Origin: Pseudomonas sp. Irchel s3h14
Lineage (GTDB): Bacteria > Pseudomonadota > Gammaproteobacteria > Pseudomonadales > Pseudomonadaceae
Assembly: GCF_900187425.1 (NCBI RefSeq)
Contig: NZ_FYDJ01000023.1
Coordinates: forward strand, 1 to 64,000
Reading direction: 5' to 3'
Length of the DNA: 64,000 bases
Positions 51,193 through 59,930 of this stretch are shown here, piece after piece. A program made the position numbers and the translations under genes. Within the stretch, counting starts at the first letter, position 1; every line of letters starts with the position of its first letter. The notes beneath the pieces are model-generated. The model had not been told where the DNA came from and searched no databases. It worked only from the letters and a program-made list of their open reading frames with translations.

Positions 51193-52818
51193 TCAGGTGT
51201 ACTTACGCTTATCCGGTGCAGGCGGGAAGTACTGGTACAACCAGGTTTCACTCAACGTCCGGTCATTGGTGCGAATGAACAACCGCAGCTCCACCGGCGC
51301 CACGCTGTCATTGGTCGGGTACCAGTCAAAGGTAATGCGGTAACCCTTGATGTCATCCAGTACCAGCACGTTGAAATCCTTCACTTGCCCATTCGAACAC
51401 GTGACTACCGGCTCGATCCCCGCGCCTTGCGGTAAGCGGTCCAGACCGCCGCCCGTGAAGTCCACGGCAAACCGTCGCGCCCAGACTTCCGGGTAATGTT
51501 CGCCAGGCGCCCAGCCTTCGATGAAGCCGCCCATACCCGAACGAGTCGCGTTGACTCGCGCCAACGGCGTGCTGACCGGTGGCAGTGCGCTCCAGTACAG
51601 CTTGTAGCCGTAGTTCAGTGAGTCGCCGGCCGCGACCGGTTTTTTCGGGGTCCAGAACGCGACGATGTTATCCAGGGTTTCGCCGGTTGTAGGAATTTCC
51701 AACAGATCGATAGAGCCTTCGCCCCACGCGGTCGTAGGTTCTACCCACAGGCTCGGACGCTTGCTGTACCAGTCGACGGTGTCTTGATAGCTGTCGAACT
51801 CGTGATCGGTCTGCACCAGGCCGAAACCTTTCGGATCGGTGTCGGCGAAGGCGTTGAATTGCAGGGTGGCCGGGTTATTCAGCGGGCGGCAGATCCACTC
51901 GCCGTTGCCGCGCCACATGGCCAGGCGATCCGAGTCGTGGATTTGCGGGTGAATCGTGTCGCACATGCGTCGTTCATGGGTGCCGCAGCTGAACATGCTG
52001 GTCATCGGCGCGATGCCCAGTTGTTCGATGGCAGTGCGCGCATTGATGTGGGCATCGATGCCCATGACGACCTGGCTGGCCTGACAGTCGATGTCGAAAC
52101 GGTAAGCGCCGGTGGCGCTCGGTGAATCCAGCAGGGCGTAGACCACGAAGCGGGTGCTGTTCTTGTCCGGCGTCTCGAACCAGAACTTGGTGAAGTCCGG
52201 GAACTCTTCACGCTTCTTGGCATAGGTATCGATCGCCAGGCCGCGTGCCGATAGACCGTACTGGCCCGAGGCATCTACCGCACGGAAATAGCTGGCGCCG
52301 AGGAAGGACAGCACGTCGTGCTGGTCCAGCTCCGGGGCTTTGAACAGCTTGAACCCGGAAAACCCCAGGTCGCCCGTGAGCTGTTTGGTATCGACCGTGG
52401 TTTTTTCATAGTTGAACAGGGACGGGCGGAAATGCACCTCTCGCGCCTGACGCGTCTTGGGATCGACGCTGTACATGCGCACCGGTTGTTTGAAACCCAT
52501 GCCGACGTGGAAAAACTGCACATCCAGCTGACCGTTGAGGTCATTCCACAGTGAGTGGTTGCCGTCGTAGCGGATCGCGTTGAAGTTCTGCGGCGTCATG
52601 GTCGCCAGGGTCGGCGGCAACACCTGCTTGGTGTCTTGATAGCGATTGCCGGCGAGCTGCTTGGCCTGGATCTTCAGCGCTTCGAAGTCGAACGCCTGAG
52701 CTTCGCCATCCGCCGCGCCAGTACCGGCCCAGGCCCGCGAAGCCAGCAGGCCAGTGGCGGATAATCCGGTGTAGGCAGCGATGGCCATGGATGCTTTGAG
52801 CAAATTCCTGCGGTGCAT
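51193..52818 (-). CDS. opgD: Glucan biosynthesis protein D (osmoregulated periplasmic glucans)
   Basis: A 541-residue periplasmic protein that shapes the backbone of osmoregulated periplasmic glucans. The start at 52818 yields a twin-arginine signal (MHRRNLLKASMAIAAYTGLS). The mature part has FDFEALKIQAKQLAGNRYQD, FHVGMGFKQPVRMYSVDPKT, LFNYEKTTVDTKQLTGDLGF, FLGASYFRAVDASGQYGLSA and RGLAIDTYAKKREEFPDFTK, typical of OpgG/OpgD. The Tat signal distinguishes OpgD from OpgG. The open frame to 52908 is leader. 52819-53164 upstream shows no other gene. Confidence 0.95.
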   Translation of the reverse strand: MHRRNLLKASMAIAAYTGLSATGLLASRAWAGTGAADGEAQAFDFEALKIQAKQLAGNRYQDTKQVLPPTLATMTPQNFNAIRYDGNHSLWNDLNGQLDVQFFHVGMGFKQPVRMYSVDPKTRQAREVHFRPSLFNYEKTTVDTKQLTGDLGFSGFKLFKAPELDQHDVLSFLGASYFRAVDASGQYGLSARGLAIDTYAKKREEFPDFTKFWFETPDKNSTRFVVYALLDSPSATGAYRFDIDCQASQVVMGIDAHINARTAIEQLGIAPMTSMFSCGTHERRMCDTIHPQIHDSDRLAMWRGNGEWICRPLNNPATLQFNAFADTDPKGFGLVQTDHEFDSYQDTVDWYSKRPSLWVEPTTAWGEGSIDLLEIPTTGETLDNIVAFWTPKKPVAAGDSLNYGYKLYWSALPPVSTPLARVNATRSGMGGFIEGWAPGEHYPEVWARRFAVDFTGGGLDRLPQGAGIEPVVTCSNGQVKDFNVLVLDDIKGYRITFDWYPTNDSVAPVELRLFIRTNDRTLSETWLYQYFPPAPDKRKYT

Positions 52819-53164
52819 AAGTTCAACCTGTCGTGAACAATCCCGCGCCGTTCCTGGCACGTGCTGGATCAAAAATAAAGGTTCGGACATGCCTTCGGCC
52901 AAACGCAACGGACATTAAACAGATAACAAATAGCTTAAACCGTTCGGTTGTGTAGAAAAAATGATTGGTAGCACTTTGGCTTCGTGGCAATGAAACAAGA
53001 AATGTCGGTTAAGTTTTCCGACAGTACTTTCTGATTTATAGGGCATTTCTGCTTTTTTGACTAATTACTCTAAAAACCGCTTTTCAGCGCCCGGATAGTT
53101 TCTATTCTGTGGTCATGACCGGTTTCTGCCCTTCAGGCCGGCGACTGACAAAAAGGAGAGGGCG

Positions 53165-53395
53165 ATGCGGTTTTTGAAGTTTTCTCGGGCTTATAGAAGG
53201 ACATCGTCCATGACGAAAGTACAAGGCATCACCCAGTTGCTGGGAATCCTTCCTTGCCTGACCACTGTGCGCCGAAGGCGTCGGGTCAGTTCGGACGAGA
53301 TGAAGTTGTTGGAGCGCTATCGGGAGCTGTCGGAAAGCGACCAGATTGCGATGCGGTATCTGGTGGATGCGATGAGGAGTGTTTCGCGGTTTTGA
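53165..53395 (+). CDS. Small basic protein of unknown function
   Basis: A 76-residue protein with an excellent ribosome site (AAAGGAGAGGGCG) at its ATG. The N-terminal half is basic (RFLKFSRAYRRTSSMTKVQG, TTVRRRRRVS); the C-terminal half is helical (DEMKLLERYRELSESDQIAM, RYLVDAMRSVSRF). The latter resembles the C-terminal segment of some HTH regulators, which end in a similar L-S-x-x-D-x-x-A-x-x-x-L-x-x-A-x pattern. I do not recognise the family. An internal ATG at 53210 is a second possible start. Confidence 0.6.
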   Translation: MRFLKFSRAYRRTSSMTKVQGITQLLGILPCLTTVRRRRRVSSDEMKLLERYRELSESDQIAMRYLVDAMRSVSRF

Positions 53396-53405
53396 CCGAG
53401 GATGG

Positions 53406-53609
53406 TTACCGTGAAAGCCATTTGGCTTTTACGGTGGCCAGGCAGGTCAGTTTGCCTGCTTCGGCGTCGGTGATGCCTTCTTGGATTGCTTGGCGGCGAG
53501 CCGCGATATTTTTTTGCTCGATGGTCTGTTGCAGATACTTTTCTGAAAAGGCGCTATCACTTGGAATCACTTCAGTGACGCTTTGGCTGGTGATGCGCGG
53601 TTTGCTCAT
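53406..53609 (-). CDS. Small antitoxin-like protein (orphan)
   Basis: A 67-residue protein: MSKPRITSQSVTEVIPSDSA, FSEKYLQQTIEQKNIAARRQ, AIQEGITDAEAGKLTCLATV. The helical A-x-R-x-A-I-x-E-G-I segment resembles the tail of ParD/CopG-type antitoxins, but no toxin gene is adjacent. It has no strong ribosome site. It lies tail-to-tail with the 76-residue gene and downstream of the BRO-N terminator. A stem (ACCGTGAAAGCC/GGCTTTTACGGT) overlaps its 3' end at 53409-53437. Confidence 0.5.
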   Translation of the reverse strand: MSKPRITSQSVTEVIPSDSAFSEKYLQQTIEQKNIAARRQAIQEGITDAEAGKLTCLATVKAKWLSR

Positions 53610-53655
53610 GGCTGCGGATTGCTCTTACGGGAGATTGAACAGGTGTATTCAAACC

Positions 53656-53685
53656 AAAGGGGCGGACTGTGAAGTCTGCCCCTTT
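53656..53685 (-). terminator. Terminator of the BRO-N gene
   Basis: AAAGGGGCGGACT pairs with AGTCTGCCCCTTT around GTGA, 21 bases after the BRO-N stop. The T/A flanks suit either strand. Confidence 0.9.
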
Positions 53686-53705
53686 TTCATTTTTTCACTC
53701 TACCT

Positions 53706-54218
53706 TCAACTGCAAGTGCCCACGATCGTGAACGGCCGTTGTGCCTGCATCAGATCAGGCATGTCCCGCCACTTGACCCAGGCCTGATGCTGCCAATGCA
53801 GCAGCGGCACCGAGATCCCGGCCCACTGCAACGAACTCAGGCTTGGAATGTTATCCACAGGAGTCGTTTTCGAATCACGCAGCATTGGGATGACTACGTT
53901 GCTCAACCATTGACGCAGGTTTCGGTTTTCCGGCACGAAATGGTGCACCAAAAGGGCATACATCCCTGATTCGCTGACCATCAGTGATTCGACTGTTTTG
54001 CCGTACTTGAGCAGCCAGACGTATCGACGCTGATCCGGATCAAGTTTCAGGGTGAGGCGTTGGTCCATCGGACGGCCCATCAGGCGACCGAGGTCCTGGA
54101 CGCAGAACCAGGCTTGGTTGTCCTGCATGATGGCGTGGAGGAAGCGGTTGTGGCGGGTGAAGATGGTTGGGGTGAAGTACGGATGGATTTCAGACGGACT
54201 TGGTGTGTGCGTATGCAT
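53706..54218 (-). CDS. BRO-N domain protein (phage antirepressor-like)
   Basis: A 170-residue protein with a BRO-N domain at about 15-115: IFTRHNRFLHAIMQDNQAWF, CVQDLGRLMGRPMDQRLTLK, VSESGMYALLVHHFVPENRN, LRQWLSNVVIPMLRDS. BRO-N domains bind DNA and occur in phage antirepressors and in chromosomal phage-derived loci. The C-terminal 50 residues (LQWAGISVPLLHWQHQAWVK) are unrecognised. It is preceded by a 300-bp hairpin-rich leader and lies divergent from the RloAB-like module. Confidence 0.82.
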   Translation of the reverse strand: MHTHTPSPSEIHPYFTPTIFTRHNRFLHAIMQDNQAWFCVQDLGRLMGRPMDQRLTLKLDPDQRRYVWLLKYGKTVESLMVSESGMYALLVHHFVPENRNLRQWLSNVVIPMLRDSKTTPVDNIPSLSSLQWAGISVPLLHWQHQAWVKWRDMPDLMQAQRPFTIVGTCS

Positions 54219-54271
54219 TTTTTCGACTCCATGTTGAAAAAGGAGCCGCCACTAATCCTTCGACAGATTTG

Positions 54272-54512
54272 GGTGGCGGACCGTGCGGCGTTCGAAGTCG
54301 GGACATTCTCGATCAACATGCAAGCCAAGAGGCCCGCGCCACACGGCCCACCATAAAGCGAAGCTGAAAGGCAAAAGTTGCCCCAGTTTCTATGGGGGCG
54401 CGGATGCGCCATGTTGATGATTTACCGGCTTCGACCCCGGGTCGCTGATTTTGCAGCGACGGGTTGAAGCCTATCTGCAAGGCGCTCGCGGCGCCAAGTC
54501 TACCTTGGCGCC
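54272..54512 (-). ncRNA. Structured leader of the BRO-N gene
   Basis: Pairings seen: 54272-54290 with 54337-54352 (long imperfect stem, CGCC-CACGG-CC-CACC type); GGCGC 54397-54401 with GCGCC 54406-54410; GGCTTCGACCC 54427-54437 with GGGTTGAAGCC 54461-54471, enclosing GTCGCTG 54441-54447 and CAGCGAC 54454-54460; GGCGCCAAG 54490-54498 with CTTGGCGCC 54504-54512. Open frames here carry no family I can name, so I read it as regulatory RNA. It resembles in layout the hairpin-rich immunity leaders of P4-type satellites, which is inference only. Confidence 0.5.
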
Positions 54513-54615
54513 GCATGCTGTAGGAATCGGTGTCTATGCCGGAAGGTTCGATCTGTAGGAATTGCCTGTTTTTGCATGAGGTGCAGTCAAACAGCGTCAC
54601 AGCCGTGGTTTTTCC

Positions 54616-54621
54616 TATAGT
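54616..54621 (+). promoter_or_regulatory. Candidate -10 box for the RloAB-like operon
   Basis: TATAGT lies 37 bp upstream of the ATPase start; no convincing -35 is present. The gap 54219-54657 must hold divergent promoters for the BRO-N gene and this operon. Confidence 0.3.
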
Positions 54622-54657
54622 TTTCCCGTATTCAGGAACGAACTGCAGGTTTGCTAC

Positions 54658-55911
54658 ATGTTGATCGAATTTTCAGTTTCCAATTATCGCTCCTTCCGTG
54701 ACAAACAAACCCTGTCCATGGCTGCGACGCCGCGCTTGAGCAAAAAGCGCAACGTGTTCACACCCATCGTAAATGGAGAAAAACTGCCTGATTTATTAAA
54801 GGTGGCGGCGATTTACGGACCGAACGCATCCGGTAAATCTTCGCTTATCCGGGCAATGGGGGTCATGGGGAGTTTGCTCGCTTCGATACCTACATCAAAT
54901 GATGAACCGTTACCGGTCTCGCCATTTCGTTTTGACCCGCAACTTCAAAACGAACCCAGTTCTTTTGAGTACAACTTCATTCAACGCGGGGTCCGATATC
55001 GGTTTGTTCTGCGCATGACGGCGCAGCGGGTTATCGAGGAACAATTGGTTTCCTATCCAAAAGGTAAGGAAACACTGTTGTATTCGCGTCGCTTTGTTGA
55101 TGAGGGGGAGCATTATGTTTTTGGCTCAAGCCTTGAGGGCGGTAAAGAGGTGCACAACGCTTGGCGGCGTCTGACGAGCCCCAAGATGTTGTTTATTTCA
55201 CAGGCGGTTGCGAACAGTAGCGAAGAGTTAACCCAGTTGCGGAGGCCGTTTAGCTGGTTTCAAACCGGTCTACTCGTTATTGAGCAGAACAACATGATGG
55301 GGCTGTCAGCAGCGTCCATCAGATTTCTTCGGATGGCATCGGATTACACACATGATTTACGAGACTTTCTAAAAGAAGTGGATATCCCGGTGTCAGCGAT
55401 CCGGCTCAACACCGAAGACGCAGAGTCTGTTCAACGCACCAAAAAACTCACACTGAAAGAGTTCTTCGCAGCCGCCCAAAAAGACAAAGTAACCCTGACG
55501 CATACGAGTCTTTTAGGCAGTGCGGAGTTTGATTTTTCCGAGGAGTCCGACGGTACGAAAAACCTGATTGGGTTCTGGCTGCCCTGGTTCATGATCAATC
55601 ACGCCGATGGTAGCGGGATACTTTCTGTCGATGAGTTGGACAGCAGCCTTCATCCCTCAATAGTCGCGGACTTGATTGAGAAACACCTGGACAGTGGGCT
55701 GGATACTCAACTGATCTTTACCACTCACGACACTCATCTAATGAACGCCAAAGCGCTTCGACGCGATCAGTTCTGGATCACCGAAAGAGACGCTAACGGT
55801 GCAACCTGCCTTTTTTCTGTTTACGACTTTGAAGGACGGGAAGGGGAGGATGTCGAAAAGCGTTACTTTGAAGGCCGTTATCGCGGGTTGCCACTGATAA
55901 GGCGGGGTTGA
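54658..55911 (+). CDS. AAA/ABC-type ATPase of an RloAB (AbiL-like) module
   Basis: A 417-residue SMC/ABC-like ATPase. MLIEFSVSNYRSFRDKQTLS is the family opening. Walker A is GPNASGKSS at 54-62, the signature-like SDGT at 297-300, Walker B ILSVDELD at 321-328 and the switch His in TTHD at 355-358. The long middle insertion (about 100-280) is the variable arm. Such proteins (AAA_21/RloA/AbiLi) partner with a Toprim-like RloB to restrict phages. It overlaps or touches the next gene, and codon use and GC are more AT-rich than the neighbours, suggesting transfer. Confidence 0.85.
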   Translation: MLIEFSVSNYRSFRDKQTLSMAATPRLSKKRNVFTPIVNGEKLPDLLKVAAIYGPNASGKSSLIRAMGVMGSLLASIPTSNDEPLPVSPFRFDPQLQNEPSSFEYNFIQRGVRYRFVLRMTAQRVIEEQLVSYPKGKETLLYSRRFVDEGEHYVFGSSLEGGKEVHNAWRRLTSPKMLFISQAVANSSEELTQLRRPFSWFQTGLLVIEQNNMMGLSAASIRFLRMASDYTHDLRDFLKEVDIPVSAIRLNTEDAESVQRTKKLTLKEFFAAAQKDKVTLTHTSLLGSAEFDFSEESDGTKNLIGFWLPWFMINHADGSGILSVDELDSSLHPSIVADLIEKHLDSGLDTQLIFTTHDTHLMNAKALRRDQFWITERDANGATCLFSVYDFEGREGEDVEKRYFEGRYRGLPLIRRG

Positions 55912-55913
55912 TC

Positions 55914-56540
55914 ATGGCGCGTTCGATACGGCTATTTGATCGAAAGGCACCGCGGTTCAAGCCTCAACCCAAAGTGTTGATCCTCTGTGAAGACAGCAAG
56001 TCAGGAAAGCGATATCTGGAGGAGGCTGCATTTCATTTTCGCGCCAAAGCTCAAGTGGAAATTGCCCACTGTGGCGTCACACACCCAAGCGGCATTGTAG
56101 AAACAGCAATAGCCCGCCAGAAAGGCTTCGACAAGGTGTTTTGTGCATTGGATCGCGATACACATCTGTGTTTTGAACGAGCGATAAATCTGGCGAAGTC
56201 TCATCCGAAAATCAAAGTCATCGCTTCGTACCCCTGTTTTGAGTTTTGGCTGCTTCTGCACTTCGGTTTCAATCGAAAGCCATTTCGAGCGGTTGGGAAG
56301 CACTCTCCAGGCGACTTGGTGGCCAAGAGCCTCAGAGAAAAACCCAGCATGGATAAATACGAGAAAGGCGAAGACACCAACTATTTCGCACAACTTTTAG
56401 GTGAGCCCTTCCAAAGGGCGAGAGATTTGGCACCAAAGATTATCGAGGACGTTGCTATCAGCGGCGACCCCAACCCCAGCACCGAAATCCATTTGCTGAT
56501 GGACGAATTCGAAACTCTCTCCAAACCCCTGCCGATCTAA
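55914..56540 (+). CDS. RloB family protein (Toprim-like effector)
   Basis: A 208-residue protein. VLILCEDSKSGKRYLEEAAF carries an acidic residue (Glu26), VFCALDRDTH a D-x-D pair (Asp80, Asp82), and ASYPCFEFWLLLHFGFN at about 104-120 is the RloB hallmark. The Glu plus D-x-D arrangement resembles a Toprim nuclease. In RloAB/AbiL-type systems the ATPase is thought to control this effector. The ATG is 2 bases after the ATPase stop (a TTG at 55908 would overlap), so they are one operon. No third gene such as rloC or a methylase is attached. Confidence 0.85.
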   Translation: MARSIRLFDRKAPRFKPQPKVLILCEDSKSGKRYLEEAAFHFRAKAQVEIAHCGVTHPSGIVETAIARQKGFDKVFCALDRDTHLCFERAINLAKSHPKIKVIASYPCFEFWLLLHFGFNRKPFRAVGKHSPGDLVAKSLREKPSMDKYEKGEDTNYFAQLLGEPFQRARDLAPKIIEDVAISGDPNPSTEIHLLMDEFETLSKPLPI

Positions 56541-56584
56541 CACTTCAAACCCTGCCCGCATCACTACGGGCAGGGTAATTACCC

Positions 56585-58069
56585 TTATCGACTAACCTTC
56601 CAAGCATCCCCCGCAGGCGCAGTCCCATGGTCATACGGCTTGGCAAGCCACATGTAAACCAGCCCCAACCCAATCACGATCGCAGTACTCAACACCATCG
56701 CATAGTTGATGTACCACGCAGCATCCGGCGTGCGCGGCCAGGCCATGTTGATGATCGCGCCCACGCCATAAACCAGCGCGCCGATGTTCACTGCCCAGCC
56801 CCAGGCGCCGAGGGTGAATTTGCCACTCGGTTTCCAGCCTTTCATGCGCGCATACAACGCGGCGAGCACGATCATCTGGAACGCCAGGTAGATGCCGATG
56901 GCTGCGAAGCTGACGATGGTTGCCACCGCATCCTGCAGGAAGAAGCCCAGCACAATGATCAGTGCCGGCAGGACACCGGACACGAACAGTGCAGCAACCG
57001 GAACCTGAGTCGTAGGGGAAATCTTCTTCAGCAGTGAGCTGCCGATGACCATTTCATCCCGAGCGTAGGAATACAGCAGACGACTCGCCGCCGCTTGCAG
57101 GCTGATGACGCAGGAGATGAAGGAAATCATCACCACGCCCATCACCACTTTCGAACCGACCGGGCCGAAGGCGTTGTTGAGGATGGTGGTGACCGGGTCC
57201 TTGTCGGTGCCGTTGATCACCGCTTGCATGTCTGGCACGGCGAGGATCAGCGCCAGGCAGGCGAACATCGCCGCGATGCCGCCGATGTAGATGGTCATGC
57301 GCATGGCCACCGGGATTTGCTTGCTTGGGTTCGGGGTTTCTTCGGCCACATCGCCGCAGGCCTCGAAGCCGTAGTACAGGAACATCCCCGCCAGCGAGGC
57401 GGTGAGGAACGCCGGCAGATACGAGCCGTCGACGCTGATATCGAAGGTGTTGAACAACACACTGATCGATTGATGACGCTCGAAGATCAGCAGGTAAACG
57501 CCGACGATCACCGCACCGACCAGTTCACAGAGGAAGCCGAACATGGCGATCCGTGCCAGCACTTTGGTGCCGCTGAGGTTGACCAGGGTGGCGAACAAGG
57601 TCAGGAACAGTGCGATGACGATGTTGGTGTTGTTGCTCGGTTCAAAGCCCATCATGGCGGCCAGGTACGGACCGGCGCCCACCGCAACGGCGGCGATGGT
57701 GACGCACAGGGCGATGGAGTAGATCCAGCCGACCATCCACGCCCAGCGCTTGCCCACCAAGCGACGAGCCCACGGGTACACGCCGCCGGAAATCGGGAAC
57801 TGCGAGACCACTTCACCGAAGATCAGGCACACCAGCAACTGGCCGCAACCGACCAGCAAATAGGCCCAGAACATCGGTGGCCCACCGGCGGCGAGGCACA
57901 GGCCGAACAGGGTATAAACCCCTACGACCGGAGAGAGGTAAGTGAAGCCCAGGGCGAAGTTTTCCCACAGGCTCATGCTGCGATTGAAGTTCGAGGTGTA
58001 ACCCAGCTTGCGTAGTTGCTCGGCATCGCTGTCAGCGACGGGTACAGCGAGTTCGGGTGTTGAATCCAT
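56585..58069 (-). CDS. APC-family amino acid/amine permease
   Basis: A 494-residue permease with about twelve helices. LGYTSNFNRSMSLWENFALG and FTYLSPVVGVYTLFGLCLAA open the transporter; FPISGGVYPWARRLVGKRWA and LYYGFEACGDVAEETPNPSK are APC motifs also seen in GABA and polyamine-type carriers. GGAGCTAACACC gives the start at 58069; the frame open to 58267 is spacer. It lies downstream of the patD-like gene across a REPIN, so a role in GABA or polyamine uptake is plausible but unproven. Confidence 0.9.
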   Translation of the reverse strand: MDSTPELAVPVADSDAEQLRKLGYTSNFNRSMSLWENFALGFTYLSPVVGVYTLFGLCLAAGGPPMFWAYLLVGCGQLLVCLIFGEVVSQFPISGGVYPWARRLVGKRWAWMVGWIYSIALCVTIAAVAVGAGPYLAAMMGFEPSNNTNIVIALFLTLFATLVNLSGTKVLARIAMFGFLCELVGAVIVGVYLLIFERHQSISVLFNTFDISVDGSYLPAFLTASLAGMFLYYGFEACGDVAEETPNPSKQIPVAMRMTIYIGGIAAMFACLALILAVPDMQAVINGTDKDPVTTILNNAFGPVGSKVVMGVVMISFISCVISLQAAASRLLYSYARDEMVIGSSLLKKISPTTQVPVAALFVSGVLPALIIVLGFFLQDAVATIVSFAAIGIYLAFQMIVLAALYARMKGWKPSGKFTLGAWGWAVNIGALVYGVGAIINMAWPRTPDAAWYINYAMVLSTAIVIGLGLVYMWLAKPYDHGTAPAGDAWKVSR

Positions 58070-58221
58070 GGTGTTAGCTCCGGAAAATCGGCAGATTTCG
58101 GATGTCCGAAACCGTGGCAGAGCCATGACGGCGCTGCCCGGATCGGTGGTTATTGTTTTGGCTTCTTGGGGGTGGAACCTGATGGTGCGTGTTGCCGGTG
58201 TCTTCCTTGAATTAGCAGTGA

Positions 58222-58306
58222 CGCCATCGCGGGCAAGCCTTGCTCCTACGGGTCTTGTGTCGATCAATGAAACGACTCAATCCTGTAGGAGCAAAGCTTG
58301 CTCGCG
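58222..58306. repeat. REPIN between permease and aldehyde dehydrogenase genes
   Basis: CGCCATCGCGGGCAAGCCTT at the left is mirrored by AAAGCTTGCTCGCGATG at the right, each with a TGCTCCTAC/GTAGGAGCA core. Confidence 0.85.
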
Positions 58307-58312
58307 ATGCTT

Positions 58313-59737
58313 TTAGTGTTTGAACATCACATGCCGAACGACGGTGTAGTCCTCCAGCCCGTACATGGACATGTCCTTCCCGTAACCGGACAGTTTCTGA
58401 CCGCCGTGGGGCATTTCGCTGACTAGCATGAAGTGCGTATTCACCCAGGTGCAGCCGTACTGCAAGCGTGCGGACAAGCGATGCGCACGACCGACGTCCG
58501 AGGTCCAGACCGACGACGCCAGGCCGTAGTTCGAATCGTTGGCCCAGCCCAGTACCTGTGCTTCATCGGCGAATTTGGTCACCGACACCACCGGCCCGAA
58601 CACTTCACGACGGACGATTTCGTCGTCCTGTTGCGCGTCGGCCAACACCGTTGGTTCGAAGAAGAAGCCATTGCCTTCCACAGCCTTACCGCCGGTGATC
58701 AATCGGATATGCGGCTGCGCCACGGCACGCTCGACAAACCCGGCCACACGGTCGCGATGTTGCGCGGTGATCAACGGGCCGAGTTCGGTCGACGGATCGT
58801 CCTGCAAACCGTACTTGATGCTGCTGACTGCTTCGCCGAGTTTCTCGACGAATTTGTCGTAGATGCCTTCCTGCGCGTAGATGCGGCAGGCGGCGGTGCA
58901 GTCCTGGCCGGCGTTGTAGAAGCCGAAGGTGCGAATGCCTTCCACGGCGGCGTCGATGTCGGCGTCGTCGAAGATGATCACCGGGGCTTTGCCGCCCAGT
59001 TCCATGTGCATGCGTTTGACGCTGTCGGCGGTGCTGGAAATGATGTTCGAACCGGTGGCAATTGAGCCGGTCAACGAGACCATGCGCACTTTCGGGTGTG
59101 TGACCAGTGGGCTGCCAACCGTAGGCCCACGACCGAACACAAGGTTAAGCACACCGGCCGGGAAAATATCCGACGCCAGTTCTGCCAGACGCAGCGCGGT
59201 CAGCGGGGTTTGTTCCGACGGCTTGAGCACCACGGTATTACCCGCCGCGAGGGCCGGGGCGATTTTCCAGGCGACCATCATCAGCGGGTAGTTCCACGGC
59301 GCGATGGAAGCGATCACGCCGACCGGGTCGCGACGGATCATCGAGGTGTGACCGTGCAGGTATTCACCGCCCGCTGAACCGCTCATGCAACGGCTGGCGC
59401 CGGCGAAGAAACGGAACACGTCGGCAATCGCCGGGATCTCGTCGTTAAGTGCAGCGCTGTAAGGCTTGCCGCAGTTGTCCGACTCCAGTTTGGCCAGCTC
59501 TTCGCCGTGTGCTTCGATGGCGTCGGCGAGTTTGAGCAGCAGCAGCGAACGTTCTTTTGGCGTGGTTTGCGACCAGTCTTCGAAGGCGCTGTCGGCGGCA
59601 CGCACGGCGGCATCGACCTGGGCTTCACTGGCTTCGTTGATTTCCACCAACACACGACCGAGGGCCGGGTTGAACACCGGTTGGGCGGGGCCTTCGCCGT
59701 CGATCAGTTGGCCATTGATCAAGAGTTTGGTTTGCAT
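58313..59737 (-). CDS. patD: Gamma-aminobutyraldehyde dehydrogenase, PatD/YdcW-like
   Basis: A 474-residue NAD-dependent aldehyde dehydrogenase. It has the cofactor region APWNYPLMMVAWKIAPALAA and VVLKPSEQTPLTAL, the general base in MELGGKAPVIIFDDADIDAA, and the nucleophile in GQDCTAACRIY. The start at 59737 has AGAGGACAAAGCC upstream. Its position after an ydcSTUV-like transporter matches E. coli ydcSTUVW-patD, so oxidation of 4-aminobutanal from putrescine to GABA is the best guess. Other omega-amino aldehydes are possible. Confidence 0.9.
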   Translation of the reverse strand: MQTKLLINGQLIDGEGPAQPVFNPALGRVLVEINEASEAQVDAAVRAADSAFEDWSQTTPKERSLLLLKLADAIEAHGEELAKLESDNCGKPYSAALNDEIPAIADVFRFFAGASRCMSGSAGGEYLHGHTSMIRRDPVGVIASIAPWNYPLMMVAWKIAPALAAGNTVVLKPSEQTPLTALRLAELASDIFPAGVLNLVFGRGPTVGSPLVTHPKVRMVSLTGSIATGSNIISSTADSVKRMHMELGGKAPVIIFDDADIDAAVEGIRTFGFYNAGQDCTAACRIYAQEGIYDKFVEKLGEAVSSIKYGLQDDPSTELGPLITAQHRDRVAGFVERAVAQPHIRLITGGKAVEGNGFFFEPTVLADAQQDDEIVRREVFGPVVSVTKFADEAQVLGWANDSNYGLASSVWTSDVGRAHRLSARLQYGCTWVNTHFMLVSEMPHGGQKLSGYGKDMSMYGLEDYTVVRHVMFKH

Positions 59738-59789
59738 GGCTTTGTCCTCTTCGGAACTGTTGTTTTTTCTCTGTCGGAACCGGCCCAAA

Positions 59790-59895
59790 TGTGGGAGCGG
59801 CGGTGCGACGATTCGACTTGCTCGCGAAAGCGGTGCATCAGGCACCATCAATGTTGAATGTGATGGCCCCTTCGCGAGCAAGCCCGCTCCCACTT
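59790..59895. repeat. REPIN with diverged left arm
   Basis: TGTGGGAGCGGCGGTGCGACGATTCGACTTGC at the left carries an insertion relative to the intact right arm CTTCGCGAGCAAGCCCGCTCCCAC. It lies between patD and the permease gene ending at 59931. Confidence 0.75.
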
Positions 59896-59930
59896 TAGAG
59901 TCGGTTCCTACAGGGAGTAGTCGTTGTTCG

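Noticed and set aside
54080..54600. Two overlapping minus-strand open frames (95 and 110 codons) upstream of and into the BRO-N gene
   Set aside because: They run through the hairpins in different frames and one overlaps BRO-N; no family recognised, so the region is treated as regulatory RNA.
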